Positions 38,905 to 48,552 of a DNA stretch of 64,000 bases are shown here, piece by piece. The stretch lies in assembly GCA_963733505.1 (NCBI GenBank), contig CAVTDW010000001.1:62001-126000 (forward strand), read 5' to 3'. A model generated the notes under the pieces. It searched no databases. It saw nothing but the letters and a program-made list of their open reading frames with translations, and was not told the DNA's origin. Each line of letters starts with the position of its first letter. The stretch's first letter is position 1. The position numbers were made by a program, and so were the translations under genes. This DNA is from JALYXV01 sp963733505. GTDB taxonomy: Bacteria; Actinomycetota; Acidimicrobiia; Acidimicrobiales; Palsa-688.

Positions 38905-40014
38905 GCGACCGGCTCCATGAACGTGTCGGCATTCGTCGGATCGTATATCTCGTCTGTCCAGAACAGCGTGTACAGGTCGCCGCCACCAACGTTGGTAATA
39001 TTGTGCGTGTGCAGCGTCGGAATATCAATAACGCCGGGTTGATCTCCCGATACATCGAAGGCATGGACTTCGGTTCCGAAGACCGGTCGGATTGCAATCC
39101 TCGCTCGTCCATTGAGAACGAGAAACCGTTCGACCTTTTCCAAGTGAAAGTGGTTGCCGCGAGTGACGCCAGCCGCGGTGGTGGAATACGACACCTGAGA
39201 TTTTCCGCCGCCTGACCGCACAGCCTCCACGAACATCCCGCGGTGATCCTCTTTGGGCAGCAGAGGGAGCGGGTAGTGCCCTGGGAAGAGAAAGGAGCGA
39301 TAGGTATTGAAGAGCTGCCGGGTGAATCGGTCACCCAGGTCGGGGAATGAGCCGTCGCTATAGCAGTCGGCGATTGCCGTCAACCGAGCAAGCACCTCGC
39401 TCACCGTGGTCGCAACGCCATGGGTGAGAAGCGTCGTCGACTTCGGTGGAGCATCGGAGGCCAGGACGGCCTGTATTGCCAACGCCGCCTCCTGCGCATG
39501 GATCAGTTCGAGGGGTCGATCGGTCTCGATCTCGGGCTGGCCGCCGACGGACAGACGATCACAGAATGTTGCCACGAACGAATTGTAATTGGGCCGTCCG
39601 CCCTCCCCGAAGAGGTTGTGAAACACGACGTTGACGAGTGCGCTTCCTCGCCGAGTGGCCCAAGAATCCAAGATCTCACACGCCCGTTGCTTTCCGCGCC
39701 CATAGGGGGTGTCGGCGCCGGCGTGGATGGTGTTGGCGAACACTATGAAGGCGGTACTGCCGGCGGTATCGAGAGCGGATACGAGCTGCGTGGCGAGCGC
39801 TGCATTCTGCGACTCGACAACATCGGGCTCCCCCCGATTGACTCCCGCCAGATGTACGACCGCATCCACGTCGGCGACCGCTTTTGCGAGCGACGCCGGG
39901 TCAAGAAACGCATTTCGCTCGATCGCGACAATCTCATCGAGAGCCCGCGGCATACAGCCGGACGCGGAGATGTCGCCCGAAGAAGCCCCCTGCACCGGTG
40001 ATGGCCACCCTCAC
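38901..40014 (-). CDS. capF: UDP-2-acetamido-2,6-dideoxy-hexulose reductase, CapF/WbjC, with one apparent frameshift
   Basis: An SDR domain fused to a C-terminal cupin, the hallmark of CapF/WbjC. GTG 40014 gives RVAITGAGGFFGRHLRV, then the frame slips at about 39937-39946 and continues LDEIVAIERNAFLDP. Later motifs are YGRGKQRACEILDSW (catalytic YxxxK) and the cupin TAAGVTRGNHFHLEKVERF with HTHNITNVG. It reduces the 4-keto intermediate made by CapE. Start and stop overlap capE and capG respectively. Confidence 0.88.
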
Positions 40015-41069
40015 GAGGAGTCGTCTCCTCGGTGTTGCGTCGACGCGACTCGACCACGCTGGGCGAGCGTTTGCCTAATCTCCGGTAGCGCGAGGAGCAA
40101 GTCCTCCACCTCGGCCACCGTGAGTTGTCGGGTCGTGTTGGAGTTGTAGTCTTCGAACTGACGAGCCTCGACTTCTCCCTTCTCGAAGTACAGCCCGTAG
40201 TCGAGCCCTCGGGCGTCGAGCGGTATCCGGAAGTAGTCTGTTTCGTCGACGCTCCTAATCAGTTCCTCTCGGGTGGCCAGAGTCTCGTATATCTTCTCGC
40301 CATGGCGGACTCCGATAACGTTCGTCGAGAATGTCGCGCCAAAGATGTTGCCCAAGGCTGCGAGGACCGACTTGATGGTTGCAGCTGGCGCTTTCTTGAT
40401 GAATAGATCGCCTGACTCACCGTTGGTCAGCGCATAGTTGACGAGGTCCACGGCGTCTGCCAGATTCATCATGAAACGCGTCATCAACGGATCGGTGACC
40501 GTGACAGATTGACCCGTCAGCAACTGTTCGACGAAAAGGGGAATCACGGATCCGCGGGAGTACATGACGTTGCCGTACCGAACGAGGCACAACGTCGTCC
40601 TCGATTCGGGATGGTTGCGGACGAACGCCTGCGCCGTCTTCTCCATCAGGCCTTTGCTCATACCCATGGCGTTGACCGGATAGACCGCCTTATCGGTGCT
40701 GAGACACACAATCGCCTTGACGCCAGCCTCATGAGCCGCCTGAATGACGTTGCTGCTGCCGACGACATTCGTCTTCACCGCCTCCAGTGGAAAGAACTCA
40801 CATGAAGGCACCTGCTTGAGTGCGGCTGCGTGGAAGACGTAGTCAGTACCGGCCGTGGCATCAGCGACGCTGCTGGGATCTCGAATGTCACCCAGATAGA
40901 ACCGTAGGCGATTGTCAGAGACGTCTCGGCGCATCTGATCCTGCTTCGCTTCGTCACGGCTGAGAATCCGCACTTCGGCGACATCCCCAGCGAGCAGCAT
41001 GCGGGTGAACGCGGAGCCGAACGACCCCGTGCCACCAGTGACCAGGACGGTGCTACCTCCTAGTCCCAT
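40011..41069 (-). CDS. capE: UDP-GlcNAc 4,6-dehydratase/5-epimerase, CapE/WbjB
   Basis: 352 residues from ATG 41069. TVLVTGGTGSFGSAF near 6-20, ISRDEAKQDQMR-like segment (LSRDEAKQDQM), FHAAALKQVPSCEFFP, and VNAMGMSKGLMEK, where CapE/FlaA1-type soluble dehydratases have Met-rich SMGxSK in place of YxxxK. First enzyme of UDP-L-FucNAc synthesis. The frame is open to 41285, but a start at 41069 overlaps the upstream glycosyltransferase by only ten bases. Confidence 0.93.
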   Translation of the reverse strand: MGLGGSTVLVTGGTGSFGSAFTRMLLAGDVAEVRILSRDEAKQDQMRRDVSDNRLRFYLGDIRDPSSVADATAGTDYVFHAAALKQVPSCEFFPLEAVKTNVVGSSNVIQAAHEAGVKAIVCLSTDKAVYPVNAMGMSKGLMEKTAQAFVRNHPESRTTLCLVRYGNVMYSRGSVIPLFVEQLLTGQSVTVTDPLMTRFMMNLADAVDLVNYALTNGESGDLFIKKAPAATIKSVLAALGNIFGATFSTNVIGVRHGEKIYETLATREELIRSVDETDYFRIPLDARGLDYGLYFEKGEVEARQFEDYNSNTTRQLTVAEVEDLLLALPEIRQTLAQRGRVASTQHRGDDSS

Positions 41070-42361
41070 GGCTGCGGGATTGTCGGATCCCCTGCCGATT
41101 GCAGCAAACGAGCGTTGCTGTTTGATGAGTTGGCGATCTGCTTGAGAATGTTCTCGACGGCATCGACCCCGGCTCTGAGGGCAAAGTAACGGTCGTAGTA
41201 CGCGCGGCCAGCTCGTCCGCGGCTCGCCAGCCCCGATCGCCCCTCGGCATGGGCCTGGCGCACGGCGTGCTCGAACTCGTCGCAATCCCCCGGTTGCACC
41301 GTCCAGCCGGCGCCCGCGTCGTTGACGATACGGGAGGGCTCGCCTGTGGCTGAGGCCAGTATCGCCCGCGCTGACGCCAGAATTGCGGGAAGTTTGCTCG
41401 GAATCGTCATGGCCGACAGAGGGTCCTCGTTGAGGCTCAAGACGTGGAGATCACCAAGAGCGATCAGCTGGCCCATCTCCGATACCGGACGGCGACCGAG
41501 AAACGTGGTGTTGGTCAGACCCAGTTCCTGGGCCTTCCTACGGAGCCGGGACTCCGCCACGCCCGAGCCGGCAATGAGACAGTGAAAATCGTCGAGATCG
41601 GACAGTCGGGCGCATACCTCGAGCAGCCCGTCGAGACCTTGGGCGTCTCCCAGGTTGCCGGCGTACATGAGCGTGAAACGATCTCCAACACCGAGGTCCT
41701 GCGCCAGCCGGTCCGGCCGGTCGCGGGGAGAATAGAGTTCCTCGTCAGTCCAGACCGGTACATAGTGGAGCTTTTCCGCCGGGACGCCTCTGGCTTCAAG
41801 TTCCGCGGTAACTGTTCGCGAGATGCAGGCAATCGCAGCGGCTCGACGGTATGTCCATTGACACCAGTCTCGCAGTATCAGTTCGGCCGCTCGATACGTC
41901 CGTCGGTCGGCTAGGCCGCTGAAGCGGATTGTGTCCGGCCAGAGATCCATGACGTGCATCAGATGAGGCGGTCCACCAGCCGAGGTCGCCAGGGCACTCG
42001 GGAGGCCTATCGTCGCCGGGGAGTTGTACACCCAGAAGGCGTCGGTATGGCGCAGTACGTCGAGACCGTTGAGCGCGGCGCTCAGGGCGAAAGAGCCGTA
42101 GTTTGCGAACCGCCCAGAAATCGAACTGTTGTGGCTTGGGTAGAGAGCGACGCGTCGAATCCGGACACCATCATGTTCCCCTTCGTCAAGTCTCCGGCGC
42201 ATGCGATAGCCCGCAAAAAGCTTTCCCGTCGGATAGTTGGGAAATCCCGTCACCACGCGTACTTCATGTCCACGCGCGGCCAACTGGCGGGCCAGCACCT
42301 CGGGTAAGGTTGCGGGGCCCGGCTCGGGGGCATACCACTGGCTAAGGATGCCGATCCTCAT
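41060..42361 (-). CDS. Glycosyltransferase family 4, WbuB/WcaI-like
   Basis: 433 residues from ATG 42361 (RIGILSQWYAPEPGPATLP). Further motifs are VVTGFPNYPTGKL, HVMDLWPDTI, LMYAGNLGDAQGLDGLLEV and LSAMTIPSKLPAILASA, typical of the WbuB group. In E. coli O26, WbuB is the L-FucNAc transferase. Here the gene is first in the operon with capE, capF and capG, so it probably transfers the L-FucNAc they make. That specificity is inference from context and resemblance. Confidence 0.9.
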   Translation of the reverse strand: MRIGILSQWYAPEPGPATLPEVLARQLAARGHEVRVVTGFPNYPTGKLFAGYRMRRRLDEGEHDGVRIRRVALYPSHNSSISGRFANYGSFALSAALNGLDVLRHTDAFWVYNSPATIGLPSALATSAGGPPHLMHVMDLWPDTIRFSGLADRRTYRAAELILRDWCQWTYRRAAAIACISRTVTAELEARGVPAEKLHYVPVWTDEELYSPRDRPDRLAQDLGVGDRFTLMYAGNLGDAQGLDGLLEVCARLSDLDDFHCLIAGSGVAESRLRRKAQELGLTNTTFLGRRPVSEMGQLIALGDLHVLSLNEDPLSAMTIPSKLPAILASARAILASATGEPSRIVNDAGAGWTVQPGDCDEFEHAVRQAHAEGRSGLASRGRAGRAYYDRYFALRAGVDAVENILKQIANSSNSNARLLQSAGDPTIPQPWD

Positions 42362-42705
42362 GGCCGACCAGACCGTGAGGCAGCCAGCACTGCCGGCACT
42401 GCCGGCGCCCACATCCACCGTGCGACCCCGCGACTGGCATCGCTGTCGCTCCCCTGGGCAGTCACCAGCGGCGTGTGAATCAACTGACCCAGGTCTCCTG
42501 CGATTGGCTCGATCCTAGCCAGCCCCAGGCCCCCGGTTCGGGCGTGCGCACCGTGGCGGAGGGACCGGGTGACGTCCCTCGGACTCACCCAGCGCGGATT
42601 ATGGTACCGACATGGATGCTCGGCGGGCCCGCCGGCGCCGACCTAGGCTTGGCGCGATCGTTGGCGGAAGACTTCCCGAACATCGGCAGGGCCGCTAGCC
42701 CTTCG

Positions 42706-43719
42706 ATGGACACACTTCCCGACGTCGCGTTGGCGTTCGGACTCGGGCTCGCAGGGTCCCCGGTTGTTCTGTGGGGCATGCGCCGGGTTCGGGTACTCGA
42801 CGTACCGACCGGCCGCTCGTCGCATACATCGGCGATCCCCCGGGGCGGGGGATTGGCACCTGCCATCGCGTGCGTGGTGGCTATTTTGTTCTCCTCGCGG
42901 CTTTCGGGCGCCGACCGTGACGCTGTCCTGATTGCGTCGGTCGGCCTGGGGCTGATCGGTCTCGCCGACGACATCCACCCCCAAGGTGCCGTCCCGCGCT
43001 TGATCGGCCAGGTGGTGGTCGCACTCGTTGCGTCGATCTGGCTGGTGCGAAGCGTCGGTGGTGGCGTGCTGGCCGTGACGGCGCTGACGGGTGCGATCGT
43101 CGGGTGGGTCGTCGGCTATGTCAACGCATTCAACTTCATGGACGGCATCAACGGCCTGGCGGTCGCGCAGGTCGTCGTGGCGGGTGTCACGTGGTGGATC
43201 GTCGGCTGGCACGAGCACGTCCCGGCCCTGGTGTCGGGACTGATCCCCGCGGTAGCAGTGCTTGGCTTCGCCCCGTTCAATGTCGCCCGGGTGAAAATGT
43301 TCCTCGGCGACGTCGGCAGTTACTTCCTCGGCGGCTGGCTGGGCGTGACCGCGATCGTCGGGCTCAAAGCCGGGGTGGCGCCCGAAGCGGTGCTGGCACC
43401 GTTGACCGTATTTCTGGCTGATTCCGGCGTCACGCTGTTGCGACGAGTGCGCCGCCATGAGCCGTGGTCACAAGCTCACAAGCAACATGCCTATCAACGA
43501 TTGGTACAGGCCGGATGGTCGCATGGCCAGACGACCCTGGCGGTGGCATCGGTCATGGCGACTGTCAGCGCATTGGGTGCGCTGAGTTTGACCGGCACAA
43601 CGCCCCTTCGGGTCGTTGGCGACATCGCCGCGTTGGCGCTGGTCGCGGGGTATCTGGCGCTGCCCGGGGCCGTCTCGGGGCTTCGGGCGTCGCACCCCGA
43701 CCCGGTCACCAACCCATGA
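42706..43719 (+). CDS. Undecaprenyl-phosphate sugar-1-phosphate transferase, WecA/WbpL/MraY family
   Basis: Polytopic enzyme that primes the lipid carrier. Motifs: RVLDVPTGRSSHTSAIPRGG, the Asp pair in GLADDIHPQG, NAFNFMDGINGLAVAQ and MFLGDVGSYFLGG. About ten hydrophobic helices. ATG 42706 is chosen because the first helix (DVALAFGLGLAG) follows directly; the frame is open to 42475 with non-conserved sequence. The ATGA overlap with the next SDR gene recalls WbpL/WbpV-type pairs that use a D-FucNAc- or QuiNAc-type sugar. Confidence 0.88.
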   Translation: MDTLPDVALAFGLGLAGSPVVLWGMRRVRVLDVPTGRSSHTSAIPRGGGLAPAIACVVAILFSSRLSGADRDAVLIASVGLGLIGLADDIHPQGAVPRLIGQVVVALVASIWLVRSVGGGVLAVTALTGAIVGWVVGYVNAFNFMDGINGLAVAQVVVAGVTWWIVGWHEHVPALVSGLIPAVAVLGFAPFNVARVKMFLGDVGSYFLGGWLGVTAIVGLKAGVAPEAVLAPLTVFLADSGVTLLRRVRRHEPWSQAHKQHAYQRLVQAGWSHGQTTLAVASVMATVSALGALSLTGTTPLRVVGDIAALALVAGYLALPGAVSGLRASHPDPVTNP

Positions 43720-44690
43720 CCCACCAGGACCGGTTGGCCGTGTTGGGTGCGACGGGGTTCATCGGATCCCACGTCGCGGCCTACGGCCAAAGCGTTGGTA
43801 TCGCTGTCACCCCAGTCACCATGCCTCGAGTGCAACCCTTTTCTGCCATGACCGCTCCCATCGCCGATGCCGCGGATCGATGGCGCCGCAGCAACCGGTC
43901 GGCCTTCGACGACCTCTGCCTGGCGCTGGCACCCTTCGACGTGGTCATCAACGCCGCAGGCGACCCGCGGGCGGGTAGCTCGGACACCCAGAGCCTGCTC
44001 GCGGCCAACGCCGTCCTCCCCGCGATTCTGGCCCGAGCGGCCCATGGCGCAGGGGTGCGACGGCTGGTGCACGTCAGCACCGCGGCCGTGCAGGGACGAT
44101 TGGATCCCCTTGACGAGACGACTGCGCACTTCCCCCTGTCCCCGTATGCCTCGTCCAAAGCGGAAGGAGAGCTGCTGCTGCTCGACGCTGAGCCAGCCCG
44201 CGGCGAGGTCCCGGCGGAGATGGTGCTGTACCGCCCGACATCGGTCCAGGCCATCCGACATCAGGCCACCCGGGACTTCGCCCGGCTCATGCGTCGTCTC
44301 CCCGCGGTGCCCCTCGAAGGTCCAGGTGAGCGACCGGTGCCGGTGGCGCAACTCGAAAACGTGGCGGCTGGCATCCTGTTCGCGGCGACGATGGACGAGC
44401 CCGCACCCCTCGTCCTTCAACCCGACGAGGCGATGACAGTGCGCCACCTCGTCGAGTTGTTCGGCGCCCGCCACATCATTGCGATCCCACCGCGCGCAGC
44501 CAACGCGACACTGGATCAGCTGGGCCGCGTCGCCCGCCACTCGGCGTACCTCACGTCTCGGTTCCGATGGTTGGAGTTGCTCCTTCGGGGTCAGGGGACC
44601 AGCGCCAAGGTGCTTCGTACCGCGGGCTTCACGGTCCCGGTAGGCCACGATGGGTGGGTGGCACTCGCCCAGGCGACTGGGGCCCGGTAG
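43716..44690 (+). CDS. NAD-dependent epimerase/dehydratase (SDR)
   Basis: 324 residues. LAVLGATGFIGSHVAA at the N-terminus, INAAGDPRAGSS, STAAVQG and the catalytic YASSK near 146. Start ATG 43716 overlaps the stop of the priming transferase. Pairing suggests it is the 4-keto reductase that makes the sugar nucleotide used by that transferase, after the dehydratase at 48553. Inference from WbpL/WbpV-like clusters. Confidence 0.85.
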   Translation: MTHQDRLAVLGATGFIGSHVAAYGQSVGIAVTPVTMPRVQPFSAMTAPIADAADRWRRSNRSAFDDLCLALAPFDVVINAAGDPRAGSSDTQSLLAANAVLPAILARAAHGAGVRRLVHVSTAAVQGRLDPLDETTAHFPLSPYASSKAEGELLLLDAEPARGEVPAEMVLYRPTSVQAIRHQATRDFARLMRRLPAVPLEGPGERPVPVAQLENVAAGILFAATMDEPAPLVLQPDEAMTVRHLVELFGARHIIAIPPRAANATLDQLGRVARHSAYLTSRFRWLELLLRGQGTSAKVLRTAGFTVPVGHDGWVALAQATGAR

Positions 44691-44756
44691 CCAGACCTGC
44701 GCCAACATCTCCCAATAGGGCAACGAGGGGCAGGGCCACATGTAATCTCCACAGCA

Positions 44757-46412
44757 GTGCAGTCGTCGAACGAGTCGCTTCTGGGGTTACGCGACTACCT
44801 GGGCGTCGTATCGCGGCGACGGACCACGATTATCTTCGCGGTGTTCATCGTGGCCAGCATCGCCCTGGCGTCGGCGCTGGTGCAAACGCCCAGTTACGCC
44901 AGCAAGGCCTCGGTTCTGATCAAGGCGTCGGCCACGGTAAGCCTGTTCAACCCAAACGCGGCCGCCGGCGACCCCGCTCGGGAGCTGCAGACGCAGATCC
45001 AGGTGATCACCAGCCAGCCCGTCAAGCAAGCGGTCCAGGCCCAACTCGGATCGGCCCCGGACGTGACGGTGATCGCCCACGGGCAGGCCAACGTCATCGA
45101 CATCTCGGCGCAGAGCACCGACCCGCCCAGCGCCGCCACCATCGCGAACACCTATGCCGATGCGTTCATCAACTACCGACGGACGCAGGATCTGAACGAT
45201 GCCTTGGCAGCCGAATCACAGATCCAGGCCCGCATCGCCGACCTCCAGCACCAGATCGATGACCTCAACGCCCAGATCAAGGCCGCGGACGCCAAGTCCC
45301 AGTCGGCGCTCAACGCCACCTTGGGCACCCAGGTCGACAGCCTGTTGCAGCAACAGGGCACGTTCAAACAGCAGCTGAGTCAGATCCAGGTGCAGGCATC
45401 CCTGACCTCCGGTGGCGTTCAGCTGGTCAGCCCGGCGACCATCGCCGACACGCCCATATCGCCCCGTCCAACCCGGGATCTCGTTCTGGCGATCGTGGCG
45501 GGCCTGATGCTCGGTGTCGGCTCTGCCTTCGCCCTCGAGTACTTCGACGACTCCGTGAAGTCCCGCGACGACCTGGACCGGGCGTTGGGCGGCACGCCCA
45601 ACGTGGGAATGATCCCGCAGGTTCCGGGCTGGAAGGACCGGAATCAGCCGATCCTCGTCACCCTCACCGACCCCACCTCGCCGGGGGCCGAGGCGTTCCG
45701 GGGGTTGCGCACCTCGATCCAGTTCATCTCACTCGAGCGCCCGTTGCGCACGATCATGGTTACCAGTCCGTCCGCGGGTGAAGGCAAGACAACGGTTCTG
45801 GCCAACTTGGGGATCGCGTTGGCCCAAGTGGGACAGCGGGTGATCATCACGTGCTGCGATTTGCGCCGGCCCCGGTTGCACGAGTTCTTCGGACTGGACA
45901 ACTCGGTCGGTTTCACGTCGGTGCTACTCGGCGAACTGCCGGTGTTCGCGGCACTGCAGAAGGTTCCCGGCGAGCCCAATGTCCGGATCCTTGCGTCGGG
46001 GCCGCTTCCGGTCAACCCCTCCGAGCTCCTCTCCACGGAGCGGGCGTCGGAGGTGCTGGCGGCCCTCCAGGGGGAGGCTGACATCGTGCTGGTCGACTCT
46101 CCGCCGGTCTTGCCCGTGACCGACGCCGCCGTGCTGACCCGTTTGGTGGACGCCACGCTCCTCGTGGTCACCGTGGGCTCGACCACCCGGAAGCATGTCG
46201 CGCAGGCACTGGAGATACTCCGGCAGGTCGACGCGCCCTTGATCGGGACCGTTCTCAACAACGTCAGTCCCGAAGGGTCCTACTCGTACGTGTACCAGCC
46301 CTATCAGGTGGACCCGGGACCGTCGCGCACCCGGCCGGCGCCGGGCCCGGTCGGCAACGGCGGGCCTCGGCCGGTACCGTCGGGGACCCGACCGTCGGCG
46401 CGCCGCGACTAG
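44757..46412 (+). CDS. Wzz-type chain-length regulator fused to a BY tyrosine kinase
   Basis: 551 residues. N-terminal Wzz domain with helices near 22-42 and 240-262, and a coiled extracytoplasmic region 140-215 rich in Gln and Asp. The kinase has Walker A SPSAGEGKTT near 340, an A' motif reading IITCCDLRRPRLH, and Walker B IVLVDSPPVL. The A' motif lacks the usual first Asp of DxDxR. A C-terminal tyrosine cluster (SYSYVYQPY) is the expected autophosphorylation site. GTG start 44757. It controls polymer length and export. Confidence 0.93.
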   Translation: MQSSNESLLGLRDYLGVVSRRRTTIIFAVFIVASIALASALVQTPSYASKASVLIKASATVSLFNPNAAAGDPARELQTQIQVITSQPVKQAVQAQLGSAPDVTVIAHGQANVIDISAQSTDPPSAATIANTYADAFINYRRTQDLNDALAAESQIQARIADLQHQIDDLNAQIKAADAKSQSALNATLGTQVDSLLQQQGTFKQQLSQIQVQASLTSGGVQLVSPATIADTPISPRPTRDLVLAIVAGLMLGVGSAFALEYFDDSVKSRDDLDRALGGTPNVGMIPQVPGWKDRNQPILVTLTDPTSPGAEAFRGLRTSIQFISLERPLRTIMVTSPSAGEGKTTVLANLGIALAQVGQRVIITCCDLRRPRLHEFFGLDNSVGFTSVLLGELPVFAALQKVPGEPNVRILASGPLPVNPSELLSTERASEVLAALQGEADIVLVDSPPVLPVTDAAVLTRLVDATLLVVTVGSTTRKHVAQALEILRQVDAPLIGTVLNNVSPEGSYSYVYQPYQVDPGPSRTRPAPGPVGNGGPRPVPSGTRPSARRD

Positions 46413-48301
46413 CGGTGCAGGTTCCAGCTTAAGTTGATGGTTCGATCCCATCTCCCGGCGAAGGTCGCCTTACCGCCGACCGTCCAGCCCGGGGCCTGAA
46501 TCGTCACGCTCAAGGCCGGAGGGGTGAGTCGGGGCTGGGGCACGTAGCGCAGCTCCAGCTTCCCGTCACGGACCGCGTGTTGGATGACCGTGAGGAACAC
46601 GACCTGCCTGGTCTGCCCGGCGTAGATGCGGTCCAGGGTGGTGTTGCTCAACTGCAGGCCAGACTCGAAGACCGACCGCGATTGTTCGGCACCGGCCGGC
46701 CCCCACAGGAGCACCCAGGCCCAATATTCACCGGGCTGCGTCGTCCCGTAGCCGTCGGGACCGAGCTGATACGACGCTTTGGCGCCCGCCGGGGCAGTGT
46801 TGAGGACCGTGACCGTGGTGCGGATGATGGCCGTCCCATTGTCGGTGACCGTTATTTGCTGCTGCGCCCCGGTCTTCACATAGAAGTCGAGCTTGGTGGC
46901 GTTGCGGTTCTCGACGGCAAGGTGGAAGGTGCGGTCGGCCTTTGCGACCGCGGGGCCTCCGCCCAACCCGACGCGTTCGAGGGTGCCCTCCTCTCGGGCG
47001 TCGCCGCTCCAGACCCGCATATGGCCACCGGCAGCCGCGTTGGCCAGCTGCTGGGCGAGCGGGAGGGGATCGAACGAGCCGGCCGAGAGCCGGTTGACCA
47101 CCTCGGTGACGACCTCGGAAAGCAGCTCCTTTCGTACCACCTGCTGGTTGACGGGGAAGGTGTCATACAGGTCATGGAGGATGACCGTGCCCGCGTTTTC
47201 GGCAGTGATCTGTTCGTTGATGTCCGGCACCGACACCGGTCCTACGACGCTCAAGAGCGACGACAGCGCAGGGACGTCCAAGGCGATGACGCCGTCGACG
47301 CTCTTGCCCGTCGACTGGTGGTACATGTCCTGGATGGCCTTGGCGCTGAACGGGAAGTCGGCGGTGGCGTTGACCGACGGCCACGTCTGGGTGGGCATGA
47401 TGCCGCCAAAGACCGCCGCAGTGCCCGGGGGGATGGCGGTCGGCGCGGGCGCGGTCAGCAACAGGGGCGTGCTCACACCCTTTCCGGGCACCTGGATCGG
47501 GGTGAGGATCGGGCCATGCTCGGTCACTTCGATGTGGCCCTTGTCGATGGTGAGCAGGGCGTAGGAGAGGATCGCCCCCTGATCGCGCATCTCGGCGTCA
47601 TTCTGCAGGGCGATGAAGTAATGGCGGACACCGCCCGCCCCGAGGAGGCGCTGGCCGACCCCGAGGGCGTCGGCATCGTTCAGCAGCCGACTCCCCGTGT
47701 CGCCGGCCAGGGTGTTGAACTGGCTGCGGGCCCGCCCCACCGGGCCCAACAATCCCGCACCTGATCGTTTGAGGGACGAAATCGTGGCGCCTGCCTTGCG
47801 CAGGTCGGTCTCGAAGGTGGCCAAGGATCCGACGGGCACCTGGGCACCATTGACCTTCCCCTGCGCGACCAGCCGATCGGCCTCGACCACCAGGGAGTGA
47901 CCGGTGGTGAGCGCGATACCCGAGTCGTCGACCAGGCGCAGGAGGCCCGACCGCTGGGTCGAGACCACTGGGATCAGACGGGCCAGTTTGAGCGGAAAGG
48001 ATCCTTCGACGATGCGGCGCGCCACCGCCACCTCGTCGACCGCGAACGCCAGCTGCTGCGTCGTGGCCGAACGTCCCTCGCCGGTGTTCAGGACCGCCGG
48101 ATGGCTCACGATCTGATCGAGCGTCGACTTCGCCGACACCAGCCGGGACCGAGCCGACATGAGATCGCGCCATCCGGCGGCCGCCACGATCGCGAGGATG
48201 ACGAAAAGGCCGCCGGCAACCATCCAGATCATTCTCCGCCGAGCTCGACGGCCCCGGCGTGAACGGTGCGAACGGTGCGAACGGTGCGAACGTCCCGGCA
48301 T
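46409..48301 (-). CDS. DUF4012 membrane-anchored protein
   Basis: About 630 residues. An Arg/Ser/His-rich cytosolic start (SHRSHRSHRS) precedes a membrane anchor MIWMVAGGLFVILAIVAA and a long external region. The DUF4012 core shows HYFIALQNDAEMRDQG and GGIMPTQTWPSVNATADFP. Such proteins accompany exopolysaccharide genes in actinobacteria; their biochemical role is not known to me. The frame is open to 48367, and the start is uncertain. Its stop overlaps the BY-kinase stop by three bases in a convergent CTAG. Confidence 0.88.
   Translation of the reverse strand: MPGRSHRSHRSHRSRRGRRARRRMIWMVAGGLFVILAIVAAAGWRDLMSARSRLVSAKSTLDQIVSHPAVLNTGEGRSATTQQLAFAVDEVAVARRIVEGSFPLKLARLIPVVSTQRSGLLRLVDDSGIALTTGHSLVVEADRLVAQGKVNGAQVPVGSLATFETDLRKAGATISSLKRSGAGLLGPVGRARSQFNTLAGDTGSRLLNDADALGVGQRLLGAGGVRHYFIALQNDAEMRDQGAILSYALLTIDKGHIEVTEHGPILTPIQVPGKGVSTPLLLTAPAPTAIPPGTAAVFGGIMPTQTWPSVNATADFPFSAKAIQDMYHQSTGKSVDGVIALDVPALSSLLSVVGPVSVPDINEQITAENAGTVILHDLYDTFPVNQQVVRKELLSEVVTEVVNRLSAGSFDPLPLAQQLANAAAGGHMRVWSGDAREEGTLERVGLGGGPAVAKADRTFHLAVENRNATKLDFYVKTGAQQQITVTDNGTAIIRTTVTVLNTAPAGAKASYQLGPDGYGTTQPGEYWAWVLLWGPAGAEQSRSVFESGLQLSNTTLDRIYAGQTRQVVFLTVIQHAVRDGKLELRYVPQPRLTPPALSVTIQAPGWTVGGKATFAGRWDRTINLSWNLHR
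48261..48287. repeat. 9-bp tandem repeat at the DUF4012 N-terminus
   Basis: Three perfect copies of GAACGGTGC, encoding the basic Ser-His-Arg run on the minus strand ahead of the membrane anchor. Confidence 0.85.
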
Positions 48302-48552
48302 CCCTAGTGGTCGGAGGTGTTCAGGTCGACCACGGCGGCCCAGCATAGAGAACGCTTCGCGCCCCAACCCCGCGGCGTCTGTCGGCTCGGGCCACCGCTC
48401 AGGTCACGCCTCGGGGCCCTCGGCAGGGCTGCCACGGCGGACGGGCGAGCGTGCACCATCGCTGCGGCTGGCGACACTAGTATCCGGATCCGCGAGGCCT
48501 CGAAGATCACTCGTTCGGGTCATTCGATGCCCCCGCGGCGTGACGGCATGAC

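Noticed and set aside
46577..47764. Plus-strand 395-codon frame opposite the DUF4012 gene
   Set aside because: Antisense shadow; the DUF4012 reading has clear family sequence.
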